This document shows, in pieces, positions 41,892-50,678 of a stretch of DNA of 64,000 nt. A program made the translations under genes and the position numbers. The DNA comes from DATGSL01 sp964645585. Its GTDB lineage: Bacteria; Verrucomicrobiota; Verrucomicrobiia; Opitutales; T3Sed10-336. Below the pieces are notes generated by a model. That model searched no databases, was not told the DNA's origin, and saw only the letters and a list, made by a program, of their open reading frames with translations. Location: positions 1 to 64,000 of the forward strand of contig CAZYAN010000006.1 of assembly GCA_964645585.1 (NCBI GenBank), written 5' to 3'. The number at the start of each line of letters is the position of its first letter. Position 1 is the first letter of the stretch.

Positions 41892-44648
41892 ATGGCAAAA
41901 GTAAACCTGAAGAGAAAAGCGAAGCGAGCCGCAACCAAGAGCTCCGCGAAGCGCTCCGTTAAGCGCGTCTATGCGTTCGGCAAAAAGACCGATGGCGACG
42001 GATCCATGAAGGAGTTGCTCGGCGGCAAAGGCGCCAATCTCGCCGAGATGTCACGCATCGGTCTGCCCGTTCCTCCGGGCTTCACCATCACCACCGACGT
42101 TTGCACCGAGTTCTCCCGGAACAACAATACGTTCCCCGCTGGCTTGGAAGAAGAGGTTCGCGGGGCTGTCGAGGCCGTCGAGGCACAGCTCGGGAAAAAG
42201 TTTGGCGACCCGAAGAACCCGCTCCTTTTCTCAGTCCGTTCCGGCGCCCGCGATTCGATGCCGGGAATGATGGACACCATCCTCAATCTCGGCCTCAACG
42301 ACAAAACCGTCGAAGGTCTCGCCTCCCGTTCCGGAAACGCTCGCTTTGCCTACGACTGTTACCGCCGGTTCATCCAAATGTACGGCGATGTCGTCATGGG
42401 CGTTCAGCCGGCAGATGAGCATGCGCATGAGCCGTTCGACGAAATCATGCAAGCGCTGAAAAAGGAGGTCAAAGCCGAAGAGGATACCGATCTCACCAGC
42501 GATGACCTCATCGAACTGATTGCGCGTTTCAAAGCGCTCATCAAAAAGCGCACCGGCAAGACCTTTCCGCAGGATGTTCACAAGCAGCTCGACGGGGCGA
42601 TTGGCGCCGTATTCAAATCTTGGAACAACGACCGCGCGATTCTTTACCGGCGCAAGTATCGGATCCCCCACGAATGGGGAACCGCCGTCAATGTCCAGGC
42701 AATGGTGTTCGGCAACAGCGGCGAAACTTCCGCGACCGGCGTCGCCTTCACCCGTGACCCGGCAACCGGCGAAAATGTTCTCTACGGCGAATACCTGATC
42801 AACGCCCAAGGCGAAGACGTGGTCGCCGGTGTTCGCACGCCGCACCCGATCGCCCAGCTCGAAGAGGAAATGCCGCATGCATTCCGTGAACTCCAGCAGA
42901 TCCGCAAGAAGCTCGAAAAGCATTTCAAGGATATGCAGGACTTCGAGTTCACTGTCGAAGACAACCACCTCTACATGCTCCAGACGCGCAACGGCAAGCG
43001 GACCGGCCTCGCCGCGATTCGCATCGCTGTTGAAATGGTGCGGGAGCGCCTGATAAACTGGAAGACAGCCGTCTGCCGCATCCCGGCCGAATCGATCTCC
43101 AGTCTCCTCGTACCGATCTTTGATCTCGAAGCCCGGAAAAAGGTCAAGGTGATTGGCACCGGCCTCCCCGCAGGCCCTGGCGCCGCCTCCGGAAAGGTCG
43201 TCTTCAGCGCCGCGGAAGCGGAGAAGCTGACCGACAAGGGCGAACACGTCGTCCTCTGCCGGGTCGAAACTTCCCCGGAAGATCTCCGCGGCATGCTCGC
43301 TTCCGACGGCATCCTTACCTCCCGCGGAGGCGTCAGCTCGCACGCGGCCCTCGTCGCGCGTCAAATGGGAAAAGTCTGCGTCTGCGGCGCTTCCGATATT
43401 GTCATCGATTACAAACGGAAAACGCTGACGGCCGGTTCCGTCGTCCTGAAGGAGTTTGACGACATCTCGATCGACGGCACGACGGGCGAGGTCTTTGCCG
43501 GATATGTCCCGACCGCGCCTTCAGAGGTCAACCAGGTGCTCAGCGGCAAGCTGAAAGCCGACAAGAGCTACACCTTCCAGATCTTCGATCAGGTGATGAA
43601 GTGGGCCGACCGCGCCCGAAAGCTCAAGATCCGGACGAACTCCGATACGCCCGGTCAGGCAAGCCTCGCCATTGCGTTCGGCGCTGAAGGGATCGGGCTC
43701 TGCCGCACCGAGCATATGTTCTTCGACGGCGACCGCATCACCAGCATGCGCGAGATGATTATCGCGCAAAACGAAAAGGATCGTCGCGCCGCTCTGAGGA
43801 AGCTGCTGCCGCACCAGCGGTCAGACTTCGCCGGCCTCTTCAAGGCCATGAAGGGCTTCCCGGTCACCATCCGCCTTCTCGACCCGCCTTTGCACGAGTT
43901 CCTTCCGCATGACGGCACCGCGATCCGCGCACTCGCGGAAAAGCTCGATGTGTCGCAGGAAGTGATCGTCGAACGCGTCAAAGCCCTGCACGAACAGAAC
44001 CCAATGCTCGGCCACCGCGGCTGCCGCCTCGGCATCACGTACCCGGAAATCACCGAGATGCAGGCGCGCGCCATCTTCGAAGCGGCCGCGCAGGTTTCCA
44101 AACTGAAGAACGCACCAAAGGTCGTTCCGGAAATCATGGTTCCGCTGGTCGGCTTCCCGGGCGAGCTCCAGCATCAGGTCGAGATCATCCACCGTGTCGC
44201 CGCCGACGTGATGGAAAAGAAAAAGGTCAAGATCGACTACCTCGTCGGCACCATGATCGAAGTGCCCCGCGCTGCGATCGTCGCCGACGAGATTGCCGAA
44301 ACAGCCGAGTTCTTCAGCTTCGGCACAAACGATCTGACCCAGACGACTCTCGGCATGAGCCGCGACGACTCGGGCAACTTCCTCCGGCTCTACCAGAACC
44401 ACGAGATTCTGCCGGGGAATCCTTTCGCCTCGGTCGATGTCGAGGGAGTCGGCGAGCTGATGAAGCTCGGTATCGCCAACGGCCGCAAGACCCGCAAGAA
44501 AATCAAACTCGGCATCTGCGGCGAACACGGCGGTGATCCGGAGTCCGTAAAGTTCTGTCATCAGATCGGACTCGACTACGTCAGTTGCTCGCCCAATCGC
44601 GTGCCGATCGCCCGCCTCGCCGCCGCGCAGGCAGCGCTCGAAAAGTAA
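41892..44648 (+). CDS. ppdK: Pyruvate, phosphate dikinase
   Basis: A 918-residue enzyme interconverting pyruvate + ATP + Pi and PEP + AMP + PPi. The order is nucleotide-binding domain (GGKGANLAEM, SVRSGARDSMPGMMDTILNLG), phosphohistidine domain (SRGGVSSHAALVARQMGKVCVCG) and PEP-binding barrel (GHRGCRLGITYPEI, FFSFGTNDLTQTTLGMSRDD, GICGEHGGDPESV). It is some 30-40 residues longer than usual owing to a Lys/Arg/Ser-rich N-terminus (KRKAKRAATKSSAKRSVKR). Single gene with its own promoter and terminator. It may serve gluconeogenesis or PPi-linked glycolysis. Confidence 0.96.
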   Translation: MAKVNLKRKAKRAATKSSAKRSVKRVYAFGKKTDGDGSMKELLGGKGANLAEMSRIGLPVPPGFTITTDVCTEFSRNNNTFPAGLEEEVRGAVEAVEAQLGKKFGDPKNPLLFSVRSGARDSMPGMMDTILNLGLNDKTVEGLASRSGNARFAYDCYRRFIQMYGDVVMGVQPADEHAHEPFDEIMQALKKEVKAEEDTDLTSDDLIELIARFKALIKKRTGKTFPQDVHKQLDGAIGAVFKSWNNDRAILYRRKYRIPHEWGTAVNVQAMVFGNSGETSATGVAFTRDPATGENVLYGEYLINAQGEDVVAGVRTPHPIAQLEEEMPHAFRELQQIRKKLEKHFKDMQDFEFTVEDNHLYMLQTRNGKRTGLAAIRIAVEMVRERLINWKTAVCRIPAESISSLLVPIFDLEARKKVKVIGTGLPAGPGAASGKVVFSAAEAEKLTDKGEHVVLCRVETSPEDLRGMLASDGILTSRGGVSSHAALVARQMGKVCVCGASDIVIDYKRKTLTAGSVVLKEFDDISIDGTTGEVFAGYVPTAPSEVNQVLSGKLKADKSYTFQIFDQVMKWADRARKLKIRTNSDTPGQASLAIAFGAEGIGLCRTEHMFFDGDRITSMREMIIAQNEKDRRAALRKLLPHQRSDFAGLFKAMKGFPVTIRLLDPPLHEFLPHDGTAIRALAEKLDVSQEVIVERVKALHEQNPMLGHRGCRLGITYPEITEMQARAIFEAAAQVSKLKNAPKVVPEIMVPLVGFPGELQHQVEIIHRVAADVMEKKKVKIDYLVGTMIEVPRAAIVADEIAETAEFFSFGTNDLTQTTLGMSRDDSGNFLRLYQNHEILPGNPFASVDVEGVGELMKLGIANGRKTRKKIKLGICGEHGGDPESVKFCHQIGLDYVSCSPNRVPIARLAAAQAALEK

Positions 44649-44673
44649 GAGCGATCCAATCATTCAAACACAC

Positions 44674-44707
44674 AAAAGCCCCGGGGTCATTCGCCCCGGG
44701 GCTTTTT
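44674..44707 (+). terminator. Rho-independent terminator of ppdK
   Basis: A perfect stem AAAAGCCCCGGGG with loop TCATTCG and CCCCGGGGCTTTTT, ending in a T-run, 26 bases after the ppdK stop. A strong intrinsic terminator. Confidence 0.93.
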
Positions 44708-44841
44708 GCTGCCTGTCCGCCGGCTCACACCGGCGGCCGCCAAACCACTCCGCCCCTGGCGACCCCTCTCCCAAACTTTGTGAAAATTAGAGCTGTTCGT
44801 GGTCAACCTTCCCGAACACAATCCAGCTGCCGGTCCTTCAG

Positions 44842-45381
44842 TCATTCAGCCGCCTTGGGCGCTCCCAGAGCTTTGCTGTAAAATCCTGACCGGTCAAAGC
44901 AGCACACCCGCCGCTTTCCAGCAGCAAGCATCTCGCATCCGTTCTTGATTCGACGCGCCCGCGTTTCCGGCCGCTTGGCCGATACGATCCACTGTACCCA
45001 GTCTCTTCGGGCAGCTGGTGTGATTTCCCGCCACATGGCCCGCGCCTTCGGATTCGCCGCTAGCGCTGTCCGAAAATCCGCGGGCACCCGCGGCTCCGGT
45101 TCCTTCTCAACCGGCTTAATCTCCAAGGAAACGATGTCTCCCGCAACTGCGCCCGCGGCTTCCCGCATCTTCCGACTTACTTTGAGCCAATGACTCCGCT
45201 GACCATCCGGCTCTAAAGTTGCGCGAAGCGGGCAATCGTTGATCGTCCCTTCCACTGTCACCATCGCACGAGTCGGAAGTTTGGCACTGGCCTCCTTGGG
45301 CAAGATCAGAAAAGTCCAGTCCCCGCCCCTGCCAGGTTCCGCAGGCCGCAGCAGCTTCGCTTCAAAGTGGATCGCAGCCAT
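44842..45381 (-). CDS. YdeI/OmpD-associated, DUF1905 domain protein
   Basis: A 179-residue protein. The N-terminal beta domain (about 4-75; FEAKLLRPAEPGRGGDWTFLILPKEAS, MVTVEGTINDCPLRATL) is the DUF1905 fold. The C-terminal helical part (about 100-155; FRTALAANPKARAMWREITPAARRDWVQWI) is the YdeI/bacteriocin-protection-like domain. The cellular role is uncertain. The ATG at 45381 is preferred over a GTG one codon earlier. Confidence 0.85.
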   Translation of the reverse strand: MAAIHFEAKLLRPAEPGRGGDWTFLILPKEASAKLPTRAMVTVEGTINDCPLRATLEPDGQRSHWLKVSRKMREAAGAVAGDIVSLEIKPVEKEPEPRVPADFRTALAANPKARAMWREITPAARRDWVQWIVSAKRPETRARRIKNGCEMLAAGKRRVCCFDRSGFYSKALGAPKAAE

Positions 45382-45499
45382 CACCTGAATAGAATAAAAG
45401 GCTGATCGCAGCCGACAAGTTCAACATTCGAGACCGGTCACTCCCGGGAGAGCTGCCGGTCTTTTTGATCTTTCGCCGCGCGCGCATCGTTTTCATAGT

Positions 45500-46906
45500 A
45501 TGGAAATGGAATACGACTTTCTCGTAATCGGCGGCGGCAGCGCCGGCTACGCTGCCGCGCGAACAGCCGCCGACGCAGGTCAGCGTGTCGCGGTTATCGA
45601 TGGGGCGAAAGAACTCGGCGGCCTCTGCATCCTCCGGGGCTGCATGCCTTCCAAAACACTGCTCTACGCCGCCGAAGTCTTGCATCTCGCCCAGCGCGGG
45701 AGGGAGTTCGGCCTCGACATCCCCGATGCGAAAGCCGACATGCCCGCCGTCGCCAAACGAAAACGGGAAATCATCGCTGATTTCGCTGACTACCGGCGAA
45801 GCGGTCTCGAATCCGGGGCGTTCGACCTCTACCGAAGTCTTTGCCATTTTACCGATACAAATGAAGTCGAGCTCGTCGACGGGCGTCGCCTTCGCGGAAG
45901 AAAGATCGTGATCGCGACCGGATCCGAAGTGAATTGTCCGCCGATTCCAGGGCTCGATGAGGCACCGGTTTGGACGAGCGACGATGTGCTGAACCTCGAT
46001 TTTGTACCAGAATCCGTTCTCATCCTCGGAGGCGGCACCGTCGGGTGCGAACTCGCTCAGTTCCTCCGGCGAATCGGAAGTCGTGTGACGCTGATCCAGC
46101 GGAGCCCGCATATCCTGACTGCCTTGGCCGACGACCTTGCGGAAGTTGTCGAATCGGCGTTTCGTGACGAAGGAATCGAACTGATCACGGAAACCAACTT
46201 GATTCGGATTGAGGCGAAAAAGGATTCCATAGCCGTCACCCTCGACTGCCGCGGAGAGCGCATGACGCGCACGGCCCGGCATTGCCTAAACGCCCTGGGG
46301 CGCCGGCCGCGCACAGCGCTGTTGCGGCTTGATACCGCGGGTGTTCGCACAACACCCTCCGGGCGCATCGCGACCGACGGTTTTCAACAGACCAGCAATC
46401 CCCATATCTATGCGGCCGGCGACTGCTGCAGCCCGCATGAAATTGTCCATATCGCGATCGCCCAGGCGGAGGTCGCCGTGAAGCACGCGCTCGGACATAA
46501 GGTTGAGCCGATCCATTACGATCATTTGCTCCAAGTCGCATTCACCGATCCGCAAATCGCGACCGCCGGGTTTTCGGAAAAGCAATTGCGACAGACGGGG
46601 CGAAAATTTCTGAGCGCGTCGTATCCATTCGACGATCACGGAAAATCCATTCTGATGGAAGCGAAACGCGGATTCGTCCGCGTGTTCGCGGATGCCCAAT
46701 CCGGCAAAATCCTCGGAGCGGAAATCGCGGGAAAAGACGCCGGCGAATTGATCCACTGCTTCTCCGTCGCACTCACCATGCAGGCGACCGTTTTCGATCT
46801 CATGCGCGCCCCTTGGTATCATCCGACGCTAGCCGAGATCCTGACCTATCCGCTCGAAGAAATCGCCGAGTCGATCGAGAAAGCCCGCCGGGACCCACGG
46901 GCCTAA
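45500..46906 (+). CDS. FAD-dependent pyridine nucleotide-disulfide oxidoreductase
   Basis: A 468-residue flavoenzyme of the dihydrolipoamide dehydrogenase/mercuric reductase group. FAD motif GGGSAGYAAA near the N-terminus; redox disulfide Cys43-x4-Cys48 (GLCILRGCMPSKT); NAD(P) motif LGGGTVGCELAQF; second FAD block IYAAGDCC; C-terminal dimer-interface active site (WYHPTLAEILTYPLEE) with the His-Pro-Thr. No 2-oxo acid dehydrogenase genes adjoin it, so a role other than a dehydrogenase E3, such as thiol or metal reduction, is possible. Confidence 0.88.
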   Translation: MEMEYDFLVIGGGSAGYAAARTAADAGQRVAVIDGAKELGGLCILRGCMPSKTLLYAAEVLHLAQRGREFGLDIPDAKADMPAVAKRKREIIADFADYRRSGLESGAFDLYRSLCHFTDTNEVELVDGRRLRGRKIVIATGSEVNCPPIPGLDEAPVWTSDDVLNLDFVPESVLILGGGTVGCELAQFLRRIGSRVTLIQRSPHILTALADDLAEVVESAFRDEGIELITETNLIRIEAKKDSIAVTLDCRGERMTRTARHCLNALGRRPRTALLRLDTAGVRTTPSGRIATDGFQQTSNPHIYAAGDCCSPHEIVHIAIAQAEVAVKHALGHKVEPIHYDHLLQVAFTDPQIATAGFSEKQLRQTGRKFLSASYPFDDHGKSILMEAKRGFVRVFADAQSGKILGAEIAGKDAGELIHCFSVALTMQATVFDLMRAPWYHPTLAEILTYPLEEIAESIEKARRDPRA

Positions 46907-46933
46907 GCAGGCATTTCCTGAAAAGTGCGGCAT

Positions 46934-46967
46934 TAAAAGGAACAGCTGTTCCTTTTACTGTCGCGAT
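46934..46967 (+). repeat. Dispersed palindrome with conserved tail, copy 2
   Basis: A perfect 24-base inverted repeat (46934-46957) centred on AGGAACAGCTGTTCCT, followed by TTACTGTCGCGAT as in the copy at 12436. It lies between the oxidoreductase and hisA gene ends. The left stem differs from copy 1 (AAAAGG against AAGAGG), with the matching change in the right arm, a compensatory substitution that suggests selection for the hairpin. Confidence 0.7.
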
Positions 46968-47103
46968 GAAATGGGGCCGGGTGTTTTCCAGATCGCGCCG
47001 GCAGCGGTCTTCGAAATGCGCGAACGCCTCCCCTTTTTTCGAGAATCGAAACAGGCGGCAGGCTAAAAACCGAAATCCTGAAACCGCCTCTTGGCGCTTG
47101 CCC

Positions 47104-47832
47104 TCAGACGCGGGCCAAATGGATCAAATCATCGAGCTCTACTTTGCCTTCATAGAGCGCTTTGCCGACGATCACTCCGGCGAGGTTCGGATGCGTCTTC
47201 GCCAGCTTGGCCAGTTCGACAATGTCCTCGCGGCGCGCGACGCCGCCCGATGCGATCACCGCGCACGGAACCGCCTCGAGCATCTCCTTTTGCGCCTGAA
47301 AATTGGGGCCCGTCAGCATGCCGTCGGTGCTGATATCCGTGTAAATGATTGTCTGCACACCGATATCCGCCACGCGTTTCGCCATTTCGATCGCGAGCAT
47401 CTCAGTCGTGTCCACCCAGCCTTTAATTGCGACCTTTCCGTCTCGAGCATCGATCCCGACGGCAATCCGTTCGCCAAACTGTTTCACCGCCTCTTGCACA
47501 AAATCCTCGCTCTCGAATGCCTTTGTGCCGATTACCACCCGACTCACCCCCGCCTCGACCGCCTTGGAAACGGTCGCTAGATCCCGGAAGCCTCCGCCGG
47601 TCTGCACCCGCACTCCCAAGGCGACAATGCGCTCGATACTGTTCCAGTTGGCCGGCAGGCCGGCAAAAGCGCCATCGAGATCGACGACGTGAATCCAGCT
47701 CGCGCCCTTCTCCTTCCAGAGACGCGCCGCCTCCACCGGATCCCGAAAATATTCGGTTTCGGCGTCCGCCCTTCCCTGCAGCAACCGAACACAGCGGCCG
47801 CCGCGCAAATCAATAGCAGGAAAAATTTCCAT
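47104..47832 (-). CDS. hisA: Phosphoribosylformimino-5-aminoimidazole carboxamide ribotide isomerase
   Basis: A 242-residue (beta/alpha)8 barrel of the histidine pathway. The catalytic Asp lies in FPAIDLRGGRCVRL, the second in YTDISTDGMLTGPN; IHVVDLDGAFAG and VIASGGVARREDI are the phosphate-binding blocks. It is isolated from other his genes here. The ATG at 47832 is preferred over the GTG at 47838. The 198-base gap to the oxidoreductase holds the palindrome at 46934 and no gene. Confidence 0.95.
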   Translation of the reverse strand: MEIFPAIDLRGGRCVRLLQGRADAETEYFRDPVEAARLWKEKGASWIHVVDLDGAFAGLPANWNSIERIVALGVRVQTGGGFRDLATVSKAVEAGVSRVVIGTKAFESEDFVQEAVKQFGERIAVGIDARDGKVAIKGWVDTTEMLAIEMAKRVADIGVQTIIYTDISTDGMLTGPNFQAQKEMLEAVPCAVIASGGVARREDIVELAKLAKTHPNLAGVIVGKALYEGKVELDDLIHLARV

Positions 47833-47875
47833 GATCACTCAAATGGCTTTTCGCCCAAAGGCGCAAAAATACTTT

Positions 47876-48769
47876 TCACCGAACAGGGGCGGTCGTCGTT
47901 AATGCCGATTCGTTCAAAACATACGTTTCCAGATATGTCGCGATCGCATCGGCCAGCTTTCGCGCCGTTTCTCGCCGGATGTTCGAGCGACGATGATTCC
48001 GCCCCACCTCAAGCTGAATAGCGTCGATGCCGTCTGTATGGTGACTTCCATACTTACGGATAATATAGCCGTCTAGAAAGATTGTTTCGCCCGCCGGACT
48101 CTCCGGTGCATCGTTCACCGGCGGCAGCACGGGAACTTCGTTTGCGGCCAGCGCCCCAAAGAAGCTATTCGGCCCGATCAGCGCCTCCAAGCCGTGGCGT
48201 TCAAGAAGGCCAGTCACTGTCATGCCATTGACGGTTCCGCGAATCATGTGATCAGGCTCAGCCGATTGCCCGTGGAGATCAATTAAGAGTCCGGTCCCAA
48301 AGGTTTCACGAATCTCATCGACCGCTTTGCGCAACGCGTCGTGATAAGCATCGTAATACTTTTGGGAAATCGGTCCGCTGTACGCTTCGTCCGGACTAAG
48401 GTCCGGTCCGCGGTTCACGTCGACAAAGTGACGGCTGAATTGAGCGAGGACGACGTACGGCTTCCTTCCGAAACGTTTGGTCAAGAACGCAATCGTCATC
48501 TCAGCAAGGTCGATCGTATGCAAATCACGCAGCGTCGAACCTTTTTCTTTCTTTTCGCCGCCAGGAACCGCAATTTCTCCGCCATGCGGCACCGAAATCA
48601 CAATCGGCAGCGTCCCTTGCGTCACCCGCACCAGATTGCCGCCGTCAGAAGCGGGGACCGATCCCTCAAGAACGAGTGGTAAAACCAGCGGCACGATCCA
48701 AGGAAGAAGAAAGGCCGCGCGGCCAAAGTCTCTTTTCCCTATTGGCAGCATTGCCGGCAGATTGAACAA
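47876..48769 (-). CDS. N-formylglutamate amidohydrolase family protein, exported
   Basis: A 297-residue protein of the N-formylglutamate deformylase/amidohydrolase (zinc) family. Zinc and active-site motifs are visible: ISVPHGG, AQFSRHFVDVNRGPDL, GLLIDLHGQS and QLEVGRNHR. An N-terminal hydrophobic segment (AAFLLPWIVPLVLPLVL) suggests a signal peptide or anchor, unusual for the cytosolic HutG enzymes. It lies 43 bases upstream of hisA, but no other histidine-degradation gene is present. Substrate not assigned. Confidence 0.82.
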   Translation of the reverse strand: MFNLPAMLPIGKRDFGRAAFLLPWIVPLVLPLVLEGSVPASDGGNLVRVTQGTLPIVISVPHGGEIAVPGGEKKEKGSTLRDLHTIDLAEMTIAFLTKRFGRKPYVVLAQFSRHFVDVNRGPDLSPDEAYSGPISQKYYDAYHDALRKAVDEIRETFGTGLLIDLHGQSAEPDHMIRGTVNGMTVTGLLERHGLEALIGPNSFFGALAANEVPVLPPVNDAPESPAGETIFLDGYIIRKYGSHHTDGIDAIQLEVGRNHRRSNIRRETARKLADAIATYLETYVLNESALTTTAPVR

Positions 48770-48808
48770 CCCTTCACAAAAATCAAAGCGGCTGGCGTTC
48801 GGGCCCGG

Positions 48809-49141
48809 TCAAAAGGGTTTAAACATCACCGCCCAGATCGCTAGCACAACTAGGACGACAGTGACTAACAACAGAGGCGTGCGAAGTTTCGGGCGCCGGT
48901 AGGCCAATCCACTAAACGCGCTGATGCCCAGCCAGGCGAGCAACTTGATAATGACCCACCCAGGAAAGGATCCTCCGAGCATTCCGAATCCGGAAACCAG
49001 CACGACTAAGCTGGCGATCCCGCCAAGGCTCATCACCCACTTTTTCGTTTTCGCATTCGGGCCGGCAAACGCATAAAACGTAAACGCCACCAGCAGAATC
49101 ACGCCAACCAAGTGGAGGAACAGATAAAATGTATTCGACAT
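48809..49141 (-). CDS. Small four-helix membrane protein, unknown
   Basis: A 110-residue inner-membrane protein with four predicted helices (YLFLHLVGVILLVAFTFYAF; SLGGIASLVVLVSGFGML; GWVIIKLLAWLGISAFSGLAY; LLLVTVVLVVLAIWAVMF) and basic loops. I do not recognise a named family. It lies 39 bases before the N-formylglutamate hydrolase gene on the same strand. Confidence 0.75.
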   Translation of the reverse strand: MSNTFYLFLHLVGVILLVAFTFYAFAGPNAKTKKWVMSLGGIASLVVLVSGFGMLGGSFPGWVIIKLLAWLGISAFSGLAYRRPKLRTPLLLVTVVLVVLAIWAVMFKPF

Positions 49142-49310
49142 CTCCCCTCTCTTCTAGGGACAAAACGCGATCCGTCACCCCAAAAAGCAGTTCTCACCGC
49201 GCGAGGCCCGGATCTCTCCCTGAAAAAAGCGCCAGCGCACGCGACAAAACGCAAATATCTTGAGCTGCGACAATTCCTGCCATTGAATGATCGGGTATCT
49301 TGACCGTGCA

Positions 49311-49763
49311 ATGGAACAGAACAGCAAACATAGACAGTGCACCGCGCAACGGCTCAAAAAGGCCGCCGCGCTCGCCCTGCTGGTTCTGTGCGGTCTCAGC
49401 CTGAATCTCCACCTGTTCGTCCTCCAGTTGTACGGCTGGTCAGGCATGTTTGCGGAAGCCCGGCAATCAACCGACTCCTGGTTCGAGGCGGCAACCCAAA
49501 CGATCAGGGGTGAAAAACCGTGTGACATCTGCCGGCAGGTCGGCAAGGCGATGATCGCCGAGCGTCAGTCCGGAGCGCCGGACGAGCCTCCCATGGTTTC
49601 ATCCTTCCCCTTCCAGATCCTGCTCTTCCTTCCGCTGGCCAAACGATTGCAGACGCTGAGTGCGCCGAGCAGTCATGCAACGCTTCTCGCTGCTTCCTCG
49701 CGACAACCCCGTGATTTCGCTCTTGCCCCGGCGGCGCCCCCGCCGCGAGCGATGTTCAGTTGA
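49311..49763 (+). CDS. Small exported protein with PCxxC motif, unknown
   Basis: About 150 residues. After an N-terminal helix (AAALALLVLCGLSLNLHLFVLQLYGW) comes FAEARQSTDSWFEAATQTIRGEKPCDICRQVGKAM, with a Cys-x2-Cys in a 'KPCDIC' context, then a Pro/Ala-rich tail. The Cys pair suggests metal or redox chemistry at the envelope, and I recall similar small proteins in Verrucomicrobia genomes (recollection only). ATGs at 49287 and 49311 are both possible. No function can be assigned. Confidence 0.65.
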   Translation: MEQNSKHRQCTAQRLKKAAALALLVLCGLSLNLHLFVLQLYGWSGMFAEARQSTDSWFEAATQTIRGEKPCDICRQVGKAMIAERQSGAPDEPPMVSSFPFQILLFLPLAKRLQTLSAPSSHATLLAASSRQPRDFALAPAAPPPRAMFS

Positions 49764-49948
49764 TTCCGCACCACGCTCGAATTGAGCGCGAATCCAACCG
49801 CGGTCTCCCGGCATCCTGAACGCCGGCCCGCCTTATCGGCAGCCAGCTGAATCGATCCAAATCCACGGTCGCTGCCATTACGTATCCATCAACTGAACAC
49901 ATTTGCGTTGCGCCGCTCTCTCAGGAACAGGGCGCGCGCCTTTTCGCC

Positions 49949-50674
49949 ATGGAATCTTGCCTTGTCACGAAACCCGCCGCATGCGCATCCGCCGCGTCCG
50001 GCACCAAACAGCATCGACACGCGTTCACGCTCGTCGAGCTTCTTACCGTAATTGCCATCATCGGCATCCTCGCGGCTCTGCTGACACCAGCGGTATCGAC
50101 GATTAAACGCCGCGCGCATGCCGCCAAATGCGTCAGCAACATCCGTCAGATCTCGCTGGCTTCCTACCTGTACGGCCAGGATCACGGAATCTATCCCGGC
50201 TGGGATGGAGACAGAGACCGCAAGGAGCTCTTGTATCCGTATCTCGATACAGGACAGTCGAACCGCGATACCGCCGATGACCAGATCTGGCATTGCCCCG
50301 CCAATGAACGGATCGATCGCGAAGCGAGCTACGGAATCAATACCTACCTCAACTGGCAGCCGTTCGCCCGCATCCGTGAACCGGCAGCGACGGTCGCTGT
50401 CGCCGACGCCGGTATTACCGACGCTCGTGAATCGACCCTCGCCACTCACCTGATGCCGCCTTCGCGCACGACGACCGCCAACATTGGGCGGCCGAATCCA
50501 CGGCATTCCGCCGCCGGACAGCCCGCTGCCGCCGTCGCGTTTGTCGACGGGCACGTCCGCTTGCTTCCGATGGACGAGCCATTCTATCCCGGGCCCGCCG
50601 GGGAATGGACCGGCAACGGAGTCACCGATCCGTTTGACCCGGCCTACAAAGATGAATGGTGGGATCTGCGATGA
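49949..50674 (+). CDS. Type IV pilin-like pseudopilin with H-Xn-DG domain
   Basis: A 241-residue prepilin-like protein. The type III signal appears as HAFTLVELLTVIAIIGILAALLTPA with a 25-residue leader, to be cut before the Phe by the prepilin peptidase. The C-terminal block RHSAAGQPAAAVAFVDGHVRLL is the H-X9-DG 'prepilin-type processing-associated' element, here with 13 residues between His and Asp-Gly instead of nine. Such proteins are very abundant in Planctomycetes and Verrucomicrobia. Its TGA is five bases before the next gene, so the two are probably co-translated. Confidence 0.88.
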   Translation: MESCLVTKPAACASAASGTKQHRHAFTLVELLTVIAIIGILAALLTPAVSTIKRRAHAAKCVSNIRQISLASYLYGQDHGIYPGWDGDRDRKELLYPYLDTGQSNRDTADDQIWHCPANERIDREASYGINTYLNWQPFARIREPAATVAVADAGITDARESTLATHLMPPSRTTTANIGRPNPRHSAAGQPAAAVAFVDGHVRLLPMDEPFYPGPAGEWTGNGVTDPFDPAYKDEWWDLR

Positions 50675-50678
50675 TTCA

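Noticed and set aside
46813..47580. 255-codon plus-strand frame overlapping hisA
   Set aside because: hisA is unambiguous on the other strand, and this frame has no recognisable domain.
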